Position numbers and translations under genes: made by a program. Source: Streptomyces globisporus (GTDB lineage: Bacteria > Actinomycetota > Actinomycetes > Streptomycetales > Streptomycetaceae). From it: a stretch of DNA of 64,000 nt. The DNA lies in NCBI GenBank assembly GCA_014649555.1, contig BMTG01000001.1:930001-994000 (forward strand). Direction: 5' to 3'. The notes below the pieces were generated by a model, which was not told where the DNA came from, searched no databases, and was given only the letters and a program-made list of their open reading frames with translations. This document shows, piece after piece, positions 18,501-28,188 of this stretch. Each line of letters starts with the position of its first letter. Within the stretch, counting starts at the first letter, position 1.

Positions 18501-18649
18501 ACGATCTCCGGCAACGGCACCTGGCGGACGAGGACTTCCTGGCCGCTGTAGGTGTCGAACGCCCGGGTCTCGGCCAGTTCGTACCCGTCGGACGGGGGCA
18601 GCGGAAGGCGGTAGCGGTCGGCAAGCACCCGACCCGCGTAGTCGTCCAC
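15560..18649 (-). CDS. Membrane pseudokinase with large disordered insertion
   Basis: The GTG at 18649 (GGGGAGG six bases upstream) gives VDDYAGRVLADRYRLPL and 1,029 residues. The protein aligns with the neighbouring kinases but has lost the catalytic set. There is no Gly-rich loop, the lysine of VAVK is Arg42 (VLVRQ), HRD is HRN (159-161) and DFG is GLA (179-181). Between the end of this N-lobe part (about 195) and the C-lobe part (about 590, with STDLWALGALLYRAVQG) lies a roughly 400-residue low-complexity insertion, including VQEY/VQDHAD repeats. One membrane helix (about 800-822) and an outer domain (about 880-1029, GFEVGVPKGWQR) follow, as in its neighbours. It is probably a scaffold or regulator rather than an enzyme. 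Confidence 0.85.
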   Translation of the reverse strand: MDDYAGRVLADRYRLPLPPSDGYELAETRAFDTYSGQEVLVRQVPLPEIVDAEVLDADGRAPVSGRAGGRAVRRSTDPAVRRAIEAAQAAAQVPDHPRLDQVFDVFAEADSLWIVSELVAARPLAALLAERPLTPYRAAEIGSDVLTALRVLHAHGWTHRNITVRTVLVCDDGRVMLTGLAAGAAEEALCGYAPEPRPDVDPVAGPTAPGPTTYGIPAPDPAPPRELGGAYALPAARTDADVQEYTDVQEYADVQDHADVQDHADEYAEYGSREVYGSDREGDGGREVHGSRDGRALPVPPLPQGYAPRREDDGHAPYDLPPGRDADPVPEQRADGQEIVPRPAAPAVPYTAVPPPAEPGAASAAQVRAARAGAIAAYRAGARAAARVTEDRQQADRAPADLTKPPRDGREAAPDAGTAEAAGDATDPGTPGAPGTPGSATGTGAPGTPVAPRLTAPWGSPGEDPYDDEDDEDDEEGPRPPGRRVHLAGTWDDGPGAGRSVPAGGSGADALRADSRRPGTAGVPGSAAREPARTAPLPAARTTTRAWEDAVAGCEPADYRGPATPLAAERARQARIAVVGAVTERWAPEQAGPVHENWQLAPPIGPSTDLWALGALLYRAVQGHAPYPEENAAELVQMVCGEPPAFAEECGPLRPVVESLLRQDPTERPDFEELRGWLRSLVRSAPEPEAGADVVPLPAPDATRLPVVRRRGELVRRRRGRFGGAGAGRHRQGKRQQPPKQRGGKQHDRHESLLPPDRSVRRPVETWEDERPARAPRAPKGPRVLREPPRRGEGSPRKLGRLLLVLILLLMAAAVAYAVMFMPKADPGQDNGAPAPTGSAAPPAASGKPEPSGSTDGSADGSDGSGSQQPQTSRSAAALAPGYTLRKDAEGFEVGVPKGWQRSPANADRQIRYGSDGFTLLVVPGRDTVKSGGSDPLDYQRDKEPELQPFRDSSWSSSSGLRRVDVGRQAMAEGQFTWQESGGREVFVRNLAMIVDGRYHVIQVIGPENDRDKVTEIYEQAIASYRVAG
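17865..17936 (-). repeat. Four 18-base tandem repeats in the pseudokinase gene
   Basis: Four copies of an 18-base unit (plus-strand consensus tcctggacgtccgcgtgg, with one to three changes per copy) encode repeated six-residue units of the form VQ-E/D-Y/H-A/T-D in the disordered insertion. A fifth, diverged copy precedes them at about 17851. Copy number may vary between strains. Confidence 0.75.
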
Positions 18650-18881
18650 GACGCCTCCCCAGAGCGCGCTGTTCCCCCGGCCATCAGAGCTGCACGATTC
18701 CGTCATTTACGGTCGTCCGGCGGGCAATTGACCCGCCGTTCCGGCTGCGTACGGTCTCCGTCCTCTTACGATACGTGGCAACGCGGGCCGACGGGACGGG
18801 TCGCGCCAACCCGGCCCGCACAAACGTTTCACACCGGCCCGGATCGGGCGCGCCCGGGAGTCTCGGGGCGCGCCCCGGCGG

Positions 18882-21020
18882 TCACTTCGTGGGCGTGAAG
18901 GTGGCGAACGCCGTCTCGCGCAGCGTCCGGCACGCGTCGCCGTCCCACTCGTCCGCCTTGCAGCTGATCATGATGGAGTAGCCGCGCTTGGCGTCCACCT
19001 TGAAGCCGCGGTTGAGCACCTTGACCCGGACGCCGTTGTGGCTGCGCTCGAACGTCCAGTCGGCGACGGTCGGATAACCGTTGTACTCGACCTTCTTTAT
19101 GCTGCCGTGCTTGTAGCCGTCGCTGAGGACCTTGGCGCTGGCGACGGCCCCACGCCAGGCGGCCGCGGCGTCGTCCTTGGGCGAACTGTTGAAGTCGACC
19201 TGGACCCGGGGGAAGCTGCCCTGCCCGGCGTTGTAGATGCCTCCGGAGTTGGTGCCCGCGATGGCGGTACGCCGGAAGTCCTCGGGCATCCCCATCGTGA
19301 AGTGGAACCGGGTGTCGGCGACCTCCTTGTAACCGGCGGGCAGGGAGTCGCCGGCCGGCTTGTCTCCGCCCTCGCCCTCGTCACCCTTGGGGTCGTCGGT
19401 CTTCGGGTCGTCGGAGCCCTCACCGGACGGGTCCTCGGAGGCCCGGCCGTCCTCCGTGCCCTGGCCCTCCTTCTGGCCGTCGCCCTTCCCGCCGGACGAA
19501 CCGCCGCCCGTGTCGTCGCCCTTGCCGTCGGCGCCGCCGGTCGCGGCTCCGGCCGACGCGGCGGTGTCGCCCTTGCCGCTCTTGTCCCCGTCGTCGCCGC
19601 CGAGGGCGATCGCCAGGACCGTGCCGAGGATGGCCAGCGCGATGACGGCCGCGATGATCGCGAGGGTGCGGCGGGGCACCACGTCGGTGATCGAGGCGCG
19701 CATGGAGGAGGCCGAGGACGGTGGGCGCTGTCCGGGCACGGAAGCGTTCGCCGTCACCGCGGACTTCGGGGCGGCGGGGGCCGCGACGGCTCCCTGCGCG
19801 CCCGCGGAGGCGGATCCGGCCGCCGCTCCGGACTTCGTGGCCGGGGCCGGAGTCCCGGGCGGGGACGGCGGCTTGGGCGGGGTGACGGGCGAGCCGGTGG
19901 CCGCGGCGGCGGGAGAGCCCTTCGACGCTGCCGCGCCTGCGGCGGCCCCGGCGGCCACCGCCGGGGTCTTCGCGTTGCGCACGGACCGCAGGGCTCCGCG
20001 CAGCCGGTCGCGGGCGCCTTCGCCGGACTCGCCCGTACCCGTGGACTGCTTCGGCGGCTTCGAGGCCTTGGGCTGCTTCGGCGTCCGCTTGACGAGGGGG
20101 TCGGCGGCGGGGGCCGGCGGGATGGCCATGATCTGGGTGGAGTCCGCCGGGGCGGGCGCGGGCACGTCCGGGGCGTTGATGACGTCGTTGAGCAACGCCC
20201 GCGCCCCGGCGTCGTCGAGTCGCTGCTCGGGGTCGCGGGCGAGCAGCCCGTAGATGACCTCGGTGAGCGGACCGGCGTTCTTCGGCGGGTCGAGCGGTTC
20301 GGTCATCACGGCCGTGAGCGTGGCGATGGCCGAGCCCTTGTCGTACGGCGGGCAGCCCTCGACGCTCGCGTACAGCAGTCCGCCGAGCGACCACAGGTCG
20401 GCGGGCGGACCGGGCTTGTGGCCACGGGCCCGCTCGGGCGAGATGTACGAGGGGGCGCCGACGAGCATGCCGGTGGAGGTGACCGAAGGGTCGCCCTCGA
20501 CCTGGGCGATGCCGAAGTCGGTGAGGACGACGCGCCCGTCCTCGGCGATCAGCACGTTGGACGGCTTCACGTCACGGTGCAGGATGCCCTCGCGGTGCGC
20601 CGAGCGCAGCACGTCGAGGATGGCGAGCCCGACCTCGGCGGCCCGCTTCGGCGTCAGCGTGCCGTCCTCGCGGATCGCCTCTGCGAGCGACTTGCCCTCG
20701 ACCAGCTCCATGACGATCCACGGGCGGTCGTCCTCGTCGACCACGTCGTAGACGGTCACCGCGCTGTTGTTGCGGATCCGTGCGATCGCCTTGGCCTCGC
20801 GCAGGGTGCGCGTGATCAGTCGGCGCTTCTCGTCCTCGTCGATCGCCGAGGGGAACCGCAGTTCCTTCACGGCGACCGTGCGGCCGAGCGTCTCGTCGTC
20901 GGCGCGCCAGACCGTACCCATGCCGCCCCGGCCGAGCACTCCCCCGAGCCGGTAGCGCCCCGCGAGGAGACGACCGTTCTTGTCCCCTTGGGGCTCCCGT
21001 GCCTGCTCCGCCTCCGACAT
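18882..21020 (-). CDS. Membrane Ser/Thr protein kinase (PknB-like) with extracellular domain
   Basis: A 712-residue protein. The kinase domain is complete: GRGGMG 30-35, Lys52 in VAVKEL, HRDVKPSN from 148, DFG 168-170, and APSYISPER after the activation loop. An Ala/Pro-rich juxtamembrane linker of about 180 residues with basic patches follows, then a membrane helix (about 452-474, IIAAVIALAILGTVLAIAL), a Gly/Asp/Lys-rich spacer, and an outer domain starting PAGYKEVADTRFHFTMGMPEDF. The outer domain has two cysteines near the C-terminus (CKADEWDGDAC) that could form a disulphide. It is the first gene of the kinase cluster and starts about 250 bases downstream of glpD, so read-through from glpD is possible. 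Confidence 0.93.
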   Translation of the reverse strand: MSEAEQAREPQGDKNGRLLAGRYRLGGVLGRGGMGTVWRADDETLGRTVAVKELRFPSAIDEDEKRRLITRTLREAKAIARIRNNSAVTVYDVVDEDDRPWIVMELVEGKSLAEAIREDGTLTPKRAAEVGLAILDVLRSAHREGILHRDVKPSNVLIAEDGRVVLTDFGIAQVEGDPSVTSTGMLVGAPSYISPERARGHKPGPPADLWSLGGLLYASVEGCPPYDKGSAIATLTAVMTEPLDPPKNAGPLTEVIYGLLARDPEQRLDDAGARALLNDVINAPDVPAPAPADSTQIMAIPPAPAADPLVKRTPKQPKASKPPKQSTGTGESGEGARDRLRGALRSVRNAKTPAVAAGAAAGAAASKGSPAAAATGSPVTPPKPPSPPGTPAPATKSGAAAGSASAGAQGAVAAPAAPKSAVTANASVPGQRPPSSASSMRASITDVVPRRTLAIIAAVIALAILGTVLAIALGGDDGDKSGKGDTAASAGAATGGADGKGDDTGGGSSGGKGDGQKEGQGTEDGRASEDPSGEGSDDPKTDDPKGDEGEGGDKPAGDSLPAGYKEVADTRFHFTMGMPEDFRRTAIAGTNSGGIYNAGQGSFPRVQVDFNSSPKDDAAAAWRGAVASAKVLSDGYKHGSIKKVEYNGYPTVADWTFERSHNGVRVKVLNRGFKVDAKRGYSIMISCKADEWDGDACRTLRETAFATFTPTK

Positions 21021-21268
21021 GCGTCCCCTCTGCGATCAACCCGCCCTGGCAGAGCGTTCATTGTCCCTCACCCCGGGACCGGTCCTGGTGCCGGGTCCGG
21101 GTCCGCCGCACCGCGGCCCGCGGAGGGAATCTCCCACAGCCTCCTACCAACCGGGCCTCCCCGTCCAGGCCGGTCCGGCCCGCCGCCCCGCCTCACGGGG
21201 CAGGCGGGCCCCAACTGCCCCGGAGGCAACAGGCGGTGGCCGCCGTCCGGGGCTCTGCGCGGCACTCC

Positions 21269-22975
21269 TCAGGTGGACACGATGTCCGGTGCGCCCAGCC
21301 GGGCCGCGTCGGCCGTGAGGTCGTCGGGCTGCCGCTGCGACTCGCGCTCGGCCTCCACCCGCTTCTCGTAGTGCTCGACCTCCCGGTCGATCCGCCCCTG
21401 GTCCCAGCCCAGCACCGGCGCGATCAGCTCCGCGCAGAGCCGGGCGCTGCGGGCGCCCCGGTCGAAGGTCTCGATGGAGATCCGGGTGCGCCGGGTCAGC
21501 ACGTCGTCCAGATGGCGGGCGCCCTCGTGGGAAGCCGCGTAGACGATCTCGGCGCGCAGATAGTCGTCGGCGGCGGGCAGCGGTTCGCCCAGGGTGGGGT
21601 CGGCGAGGATCAGTTCCAGAATTTCCTCGGTCATTGAGCCGTACCGGTTGAGCAGATGCTCCACCCGGGCGACATGGAGTCCGGTGCGGGCCGCGATCCG
21701 GGCACGCGCGTTCCACAGGGCCTTGTACCCCTCGGCCCCCAGCAGCGGGGTGTCCTCGGTGACGCAGGCGGCGACCCGCTGGTCGAGCCCGTGCACCGCC
21801 TCGTCGACCGCGTCCTTGGCCATGACCCGGTACGTCGTGTACTTGCCGCCCGCCACGACGACCAGCCCGGGGGCGGGGTGGGCCACCGTGTGCTCGCGCG
21901 ACAGCTTGCTGGTGGCGTCCGACTCGCCGGCCAGCAGCGGGCGCAGCCCGGCATAGACACCCTGGACGTCGTCCCTGGTCAGCGGGGTGTTCAGGACGGA
22001 ATTGACGTGCTGGAGGAGATAGTCGATATCGGCGCTGGAGGCGGCCGGGTGGGCCTTGTCCAGGTCCCAGTCGGTGTCCGTGGTGCCGATGATCCAGTGC
22101 CGGCCCCAGGGGATGACGAAGAGGACGGACTTCTCGGTGCGCAGGATGAGGCCGGTGGAGGAGTGGATGCGGTCCTTGGGGACGACCAGGTGGATGCCCT
22201 TGGAGGCCCGGACGTGGAACTGTCCGCGCTCGCCGATGAGCCCCTGGGTGTCGTCGGTCCACACACCGGTGGCGTTGACCACCTGCTTGGCCCGGATCTC
22301 GTACTCCGTGCCGCTCTCGACGTCCCGGACGAGTGCGCCGACGACGCGCTCGCCCTCGCGGAGGAAGCCGACGACCCGGGCCTGGTTGGCCACGTGGGCG
22401 CCGTAGGACGCGGCGGTGCGCACCAGCTCGGTGACGAAGCGGGCGTCGTCCATCTGGGCGTCGTAGTACTGGAGGGCGCCGACCAGGGCGTCCTTCTTCA
22501 GCGCGGGGGCGACCCGCAGGGCGTGCTTGCGGGAGAGGTGGCGGTGGACGGGCAGGCCGCGTCCGTGGCCGGAGGAGACCGACATCGCGTCGTACAGCGC
22601 GACGCCGGAACCGGCGTAGAGGCGCTCCCAGCCCTTGTGCTGCAAGGGGTAGAGGAAGGGCACGGGCTTCACCAGATGCGGGGCGAGCCGTTCCAGGAGC
22701 AGCCCGCGCTCCTTGAGCGCCTCCCGGACCAGGGCGAAGTCCAGCATCTCCAGATAGCGCAAGCCGCCGTGGATCAGCTTGCTCGACCTGCTCGATGTGC
22801 CGGACGCCCAGTCGCGTGCCTCGACCAGGCCGGTCGTCAGGCCTCTGGTGGCGGCGTCCAGCGCCGTGCCCGCACCGACCACGCCCGCCCCCACGACCAG
22901 CACGTCCAGTTCGCGCTCGGCCATGGCGGCGAGCGCGAGGGTGCGCTCGGCCGGTCCCAGTGTCGCTGTCCTCAC
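21269..22975 (-). CDS. glpD: FAD-dependent glycerol-3-phosphate dehydrogenase
   Basis: The GTG at 22975, preceded by GGAGG at five bases, gives 568 residues. VLVVGAGVVGAGTALDAATRG (25 onward) is the FAD-binding motif, SSRSSKLIHGGLRYLEMLDF is the conserved GlpD substrate-loop region, and IGTTDTDWDLDKAHP is also characteristic. A C-terminal helical domain (about 430-550) is the usual GlpD cap. The enzyme oxidises glycerol-3-phosphate to dihydroxyacetone phosphate at the inner face of the membrane and passes electrons to quinone. No glycerol kinase or facilitator gene is adjacent. It is transcribed divergently from the nucleotide-sugar dehydrogenase gene, sharing a 242-base promoter region. Confidence 0.95.
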   Translation of the reverse strand: MRTATLGPAERTLALAAMAERELDVLVVGAGVVGAGTALDAATRGLTTGLVEARDWASGTSSRSSKLIHGGLRYLEMLDFALVREALKERGLLLERLAPHLVKPVPFLYPLQHKGWERLYAGSGVALYDAMSVSSGHGRGLPVHRHLSRKHALRVAPALKKDALVGALQYYDAQMDDARFVTELVRTAASYGAHVANQARVVGFLREGERVVGALVRDVESGTEYEIRAKQVVNATGVWTDDTQGLIGERGQFHVRASKGIHLVVPKDRIHSSTGLILRTEKSVLFVIPWGRHWIIGTTDTDWDLDKAHPAASSADIDYLLQHVNSVLNTPLTRDDVQGVYAGLRPLLAGESDATSKLSREHTVAHPAPGLVVVAGGKYTTYRVMAKDAVDEAVHGLDQRVAACVTEDTPLLGAEGYKALWNARARIAARTGLHVARVEHLLNRYGSMTEEILELILADPTLGEPLPAADDYLRAEIVYAASHEGARHLDDVLTRRTRISIETFDRGARSARLCAELIAPVLGWDQGRIDREVEHYEKRVEAERESQRQPDDLTADAARLGAPDIVST

Positions 22976-23217
22976 TGCTGCCTCCCGGTGGATCGGGGTG
23001 GTCGGACACGGGAGTGCCACCCGGCCGAGGGGCCGGCCACCCGTGTCCACCTCTCGATTCTGTCCGCGCTCCCCGAGTTCAGCCACCGCCTGTGGACAAC
23101 ACCCCGGTGACCGGAGCGGCACAATGCGACATATAGGTCATATTTACGCCTAGTCTGACATTGCGCTGTCCACAGCAGTTGCGATCTTCGCTCTCCGCAC
23201 TTAGGGGGTCTTCCTGT

Positions 23218-24480
23218 ATGCCCGCAGACCTCGCCGTCATCGGACTCGGTCACCTCGGCCTGCCGCTCGCCCAGGCCGCCGTGACCGCCGGAATCGACAC
23301 CGTCGGCTACGACCCCGATCCCCGCCCGTACGCGGAGCTGAGAGCGGGCCGGAGCCCCGTCGAGGGCGCTCTCACCGCCTCCGAGGTCCGCCGCATGCTC
23401 TCGGGCGGCTTCCGGCCCACGACCGACGCCGCCGAGCTGGGCCGGGTCCGTACCGCCGTGATCTGCTCCCCCACCCCGCTCGGCCCCGACCGCACCGTCG
23501 ACCTCACCGCGCTCGGCGACGCCGCCCGCGCCCTGGCCTCCCGGCTGCGCCCGCACACCACCGTGCTGCTGGAGTCCGCCGTACCGCCGGGCACCACCGA
23601 GACCTTCCTGCGCCCCCTCCTCGAAGAGGGCTCCGGGCTCGTCGCCGGACGCGACTTCCACCTCGCCTGCTCCCCCGGCCGGCTCGACCCCGGCAACCGC
23701 ACCCGCACCCTGGCCAACACGCCCAAGGTCATCGGCGGCCTCACCCCCGCCTGCACGGAGTCGGCCGCCGCCTTCTACGGACGGCTCACCGACAAGGTCG
23801 TACGGGCCCGCGGACCGCGCGAGGCGGAGATGACGAAGGTCCTGGAGACCAACTTCCGGCACGTCAACATCGCGCTGGTCAACGAGATGGCGGTGCTCTG
23901 CCACGACCTCGGCGTCGACTTCTGGGACGTCATCAGATGCGCCGAGACCAAGCCGTTCGGCTTCCAGCCCTTCCGCCCGGGACCCGGCGTCGGCGGGCAC
24001 GGCGTCCCGGTCGACCCGGGCTGCCCGCCCCCCGGCGGCCGCGCCTCGGGACACCCGCTGCGGATGGTCTCGCTGGCGCAGGAGATCAACGACCGGATGC
24101 CCAGCTACGTCATCCAGCGCTGCGCCACCCTCCTGAACGAGCACGGCAAGTCCGTCCGGGGCGCCCGTGTCCTCCTGCTCGGCGTCACCTACAAACCGGA
24201 CACCGCGGACCAGGAGGCCGCGCCCGCCCGGGAGATCGCCACCCGGCTGATGGACATGGGCGCCCAGATCGGCTTCCACGACCCGCACGTCCTGGACTGG
24301 CGGGTCCGCGAACGTCCCGTCCCGCGCGCCGACTCGCTGTACGAGGCGGCGGCCGCCGCCGACCTGACCGTACTGCTCCAGCAGCACCGCACCTACGACC
24401 TCCAGGGCCTCGCGGTCAAGGCCCAACTGCTCCTGGACACCCGGGGAGCCACACCGGCGGGGGCCGCGCACCGGCTCTGA
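23218..24480 (+). CDS. UDP-glucose/GDP-mannose dehydrogenase family protein lacking the active-site Cys
   Basis: The ATG at 23218 is preceded by AGGGGG. The 420-residue protein has the NAD-binding motif VIGLGHLGLPLAQA at the N-terminus, and EMTKVLETNFRHVNIALVNE with the catalytic lysine (Lys207). In the C-terminal UDP-binding domain, GVTYKPDTADQEAAP is typical. Family members oxidise UDP-sugars to uronic acids in two steps through a cysteine thiohemiacetal. The motif that normally reads GVGGHCIPVDP is here GVGGHGVPVDP, so residue 262 is glycine. A cysteine occurs seven residues later (269). It could therefore be inactive, do only one oxidation step, or use another residue. It may serve envelope polysaccharide synthesis, but no glycosyltransferases lie nearby. 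Confidence 0.88.
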   Translation: MPADLAVIGLGHLGLPLAQAAVTAGIDTVGYDPDPRPYAELRAGRSPVEGALTASEVRRMLSGGFRPTTDAAELGRVRTAVICSPTPLGPDRTVDLTALGDAARALASRLRPHTTVLLESAVPPGTTETFLRPLLEEGSGLVAGRDFHLACSPGRLDPGNRTRTLANTPKVIGGLTPACTESAAAFYGRLTDKVVRARGPREAEMTKVLETNFRHVNIALVNEMAVLCHDLGVDFWDVIRCAETKPFGFQPFRPGPGVGGHGVPVDPGCPPPGGRASGHPLRMVSLAQEINDRMPSYVIQRCATLLNEHGKSVRGARVLLLGVTYKPDTADQEAAPAREIATRLMDMGAQIGFHDPHVLDWRVRERPVPRADSLYEAAAAADLTVLLQQHRTYDLQGLAVKAQLLLDTRGATPAGAAHRL

Positions 24481-24522
24481 ACGCGCACGCGCACCAGGTG
24501 ACGGACCGTCGAAAGATAGTCA

Positions 24523-24552
24523 GTGACCGAAAGCAAGGGGTGCTGCTACTCT
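24523..24552 (+). promoter_or_regulatory. Possible promoter of the Pro-rich membrane protein gene
   Basis: GTGACC (24523-24528) and TACTCT (24547-24552) are 18 bases apart, about 70 bases before the GTG start of the next gene. The match is moderate and unsupported by other evidence. Confidence 0.35.
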
Positions 24553-24624
24553 GCGGCGTCACAGAGCGCACACACGTGCGTATTCCGCGCAGTAGTGCGC
24601 AGCCGCCCCAGGGGGAGTCCCACC

Positions 24625-25251
24625 GTGAGCCAGCCCGTGCAGCCGCCGAACCAGCCTCAGCAGCCCTACGGTCAGCCCGTCGACGGCAACCCGTACGCGG
24701 GCGGGCCGGGCCAGGGCGCCCCCTCCGCCCCGACCGGCAACCCGTACGGCCAGCAGCCCCCGGCCCCGACCGGCAACCCGTTCGCGGGCCAGCAGCCCGG
24801 CCAGGGCGCCCCGTTCGGCGGCGGCGCGCCGTTCACCCCGGCTCCCCCGGCCCGCAACAACGTCCTGCTCGGTGTGGCGGTCGCGCTCGGCGCGGCGATC
24901 GTCGCGGGCATCCTGTACGGCGTGATCGCGGGCTCCATCGAGCGCGAGGTCGGCTACGCGGCGGTCGGCGTCGGCTTCCTGGTCGGCTTCGCGGCGAGCA
25001 AGGTCGGCGGCTCCAACCCGGCGGTCATCGCCGCCTCGGCCGTCTTCTCCATCGGCGCCGTCTACGTCGGCCAGCTCATCGGCATCTCGATGATCCTCGC
25101 CGACGTGGCGCAGATCCCGTTCTCCGAGGTCGTCGGCGACCACTTCGACGCGGTGACCAAGGCCTGGTCGCAGGAGGCCGACTTCATGACCTACCTCTTC
25201 CTCGGCCTCGGCGCGGTCGCCGCCGTCGGTGGCGCGAAGAAGGCCGGCTGA
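24625..25251 (+). CDS. Small membrane protein with Pro/Gln/Gly-rich N-terminus
   Basis: The GTG at 24625 follows GGGGGAG at nine bases and gives 208 residues. The first 75 residues are a low-complexity cytoplasmic tail with repeated PTGNPY/F and QQPGQGAP units. Hydrophobic segments then follow: VLLGVAVALGAAIVAGILYGV, YAAVGVGFLVGFAASK, VIAASAVFSIGAVYVGQLIGI and YLFLGLGAVAAVGGAKK. Such tails are common on streptomycete membrane proteins, often of unknown function. I do not recognise a family. It is a single-gene unit closed by a strong terminator shared with guaB3. Confidence 0.8.
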   Translation: MSQPVQPPNQPQQPYGQPVDGNPYAGGPGQGAPSAPTGNPYGQQPPAPTGNPFAGQQPGQGAPFGGGAPFTPAPPARNNVLLGVAVALGAAIVAGILYGVIAGSIEREVGYAAVGVGFLVGFAASKVGGSNPAVIAASAVFSIGAVYVGQLIGISMILADVAQIPFSEVVGDHFDAVTKAWSQEADFMTYLFLGLGAVAAVGGAKKAG

Positions 25252-25267
25252 CACCCCGCAGGACATA

Positions 25268-25306
25268 CGGAAGGGCCCGGACCGCTGAGCGGTCCGGGCC
25301 CTTCCG
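25268..25306. terminator. Strong bidirectional terminator
   Basis: A perfect 18-base-pair stem (5' arm starting CGGAAGGGCCCGGACC) with a three-base TGA loop lies between converging genes, 16 bases past one stop codon and 12 bases from the other. Confidence 0.85.
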
Positions 25307-25318
25307 GTACGCGGTACG

Positions 25319-26443
25319 TCAGCGGCGGTGCTGCGAGTCCGCCACCGTCACCTCGACGCGCTGGAACTCCTTGAGGTCGCTGTAGCCGGTGGTGGCCATC
25401 GCGCGGCGCAGGGCGCCGAAGATGTTCATCGAACCGTCCGGGGTGTGCGAGGGGCCGGTGAGGACCTCCTCCGTCGTCCCGACCGAGCCGAGGTCGACCA
25501 GCTTGCCGCGCGGCACGTCCTCGTGGACGGCCTCCATGCCCCAGTGGCGGCCACGGCCCGGCGCGTCGGTGGCACGGGCCAGCGGGGAGCCCATCATCAC
25601 GGCGTCCGCACCGCAGGCGATGGCCTTCGGCAGGTCGCCGGACCAGCCGACACCGCCGTCGGCGATGACGTGCACGTACCGGCCGCCGGACTCGTCCATG
25701 TAGTCGCGGCGGGCGCCCGCGACGTCCGCGACGGCGGTGGCCATCGGGACCTGGATACCGAAGACGTTGCGCGTGGTGTGCGCGGCGCCGCCGCCGAAGC
25801 CGACGAGGACACCGGCCGCGCCGGTCCGCATCAGGTGCAGGGCGGCGGTGTACGTGGCGCAGCCGCCGACGATGACCGGGACGTCCAGCTCGTAGATGAA
25901 CTGCTTCAGGTTCAGCGGCTCGGCCGCGCCGGAGACGTGTTCGGCGGAGACCGTCGTCCCCCGGATGACGAAGATGTCGACGCCCGCGTCGACGACCGCC
26001 TTGGAGAACTGGGCGGTGCGCTGCGGGGAGAGCGCGGCGGCGGTGACGACGCCGGAGTCGCGGACCTCCTTGATGCGCTGCCCGATCAGCTCTTCCTGGA
26101 TCGGCGCGGAGTAGATCTCCTGGAGCCGGCGGGTCGCGGACTCGACGGGCATCTCGGCGATCTCGTCGAGCAGCGGCTGCGGGTCGGCGTGCCGGGTCCA
26201 GAGCCCTTCCAGGTTGAGGACGCCCAGGCCGCCCATCTCGCCGATGCGGATGGCGGTCTGCGGGGAGACCACGGAGTCCATCGGAGCGGCCAGGAACGGC
26301 AGCTCGAAGCGGTAGGCGTCGATCTGCCAGGCGATCGAGACCTCCTTCGGGTCCCGGGTGCGGCGGCTCGGAACGACAGCGATGTCGTCGAATGCGTAAG
26401 CCCGGCGGCCGCGCTTGCCGCGCCCGATCTCGATCTCAGTCAC
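25319..26443 (-). CDS. guaB3: GuaB3-family IMP dehydrogenase-related protein
   Basis: A 374-residue TIM-barrel protein of the GuaB3 group, about 125 residues shorter than GuaB because the CBS pair is absent. It starts MTEIEIGRGKRGRRAYAFDD, where GuaB3 proteins have a similar head. LMRTGAAGVLVGFGGG and VIADGGVGWSGDLPKAIACG are barrel motifs that bind the IMP phosphate. The loop that carries the catalytic cysteine in true IMP dehydrogenase (GSICTTR) reads GAAHTTR here, so the cysteine is missing, as I recall for this family in general. Its reaction cannot be read from sequence. It sits 104 bases downstream of guaB on the same strand, probably in one transcript, hinting at a role in guanine-nucleotide balance. 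Confidence 0.9.
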   Translation of the reverse strand: MTEIEIGRGKRGRRAYAFDDIAVVPSRRTRDPKEVSIAWQIDAYRFELPFLAAPMDSVVSPQTAIRIGEMGGLGVLNLEGLWTRHADPQPLLDEIAEMPVESATRRLQEIYSAPIQEELIGQRIKEVRDSGVVTAAALSPQRTAQFSKAVVDAGVDIFVIRGTTVSAEHVSGAAEPLNLKQFIYELDVPVIVGGCATYTAALHLMRTGAAGVLVGFGGGAAHTTRNVFGIQVPMATAVADVAGARRDYMDESGGRYVHVIADGGVGWSGDLPKAIACGADAVMMGSPLARATDAPGRGRHWGMEAVHEDVPRGKLVDLGSVGTTEEVLTGPSHTPDGSMNIFGALRRAMATTGYSDLKEFQRVEVTVADSQHRR

Positions 26444-26547
26444 GATGTGTGGCCTTTCCCTCTACGTCTGCGCTGACCAGTATCCCCGACGCACACGTGA
26501 GGGGCGGTACCGGGAACTCCGGTCCGCCCCTCACCTGCGGTGATGCG

Positions 26548-28092
<1,545 letters not shown>

Positions 28093-28188
28093 CTAACGGC
28101 CCCGGGAGGTGTCTCATTCCACGATCAAGATCACTTGGCAGTTCTGGAGCTTCGCACGAAGCGGTCGGCGGCGGGCCCCGCCGTGCCG

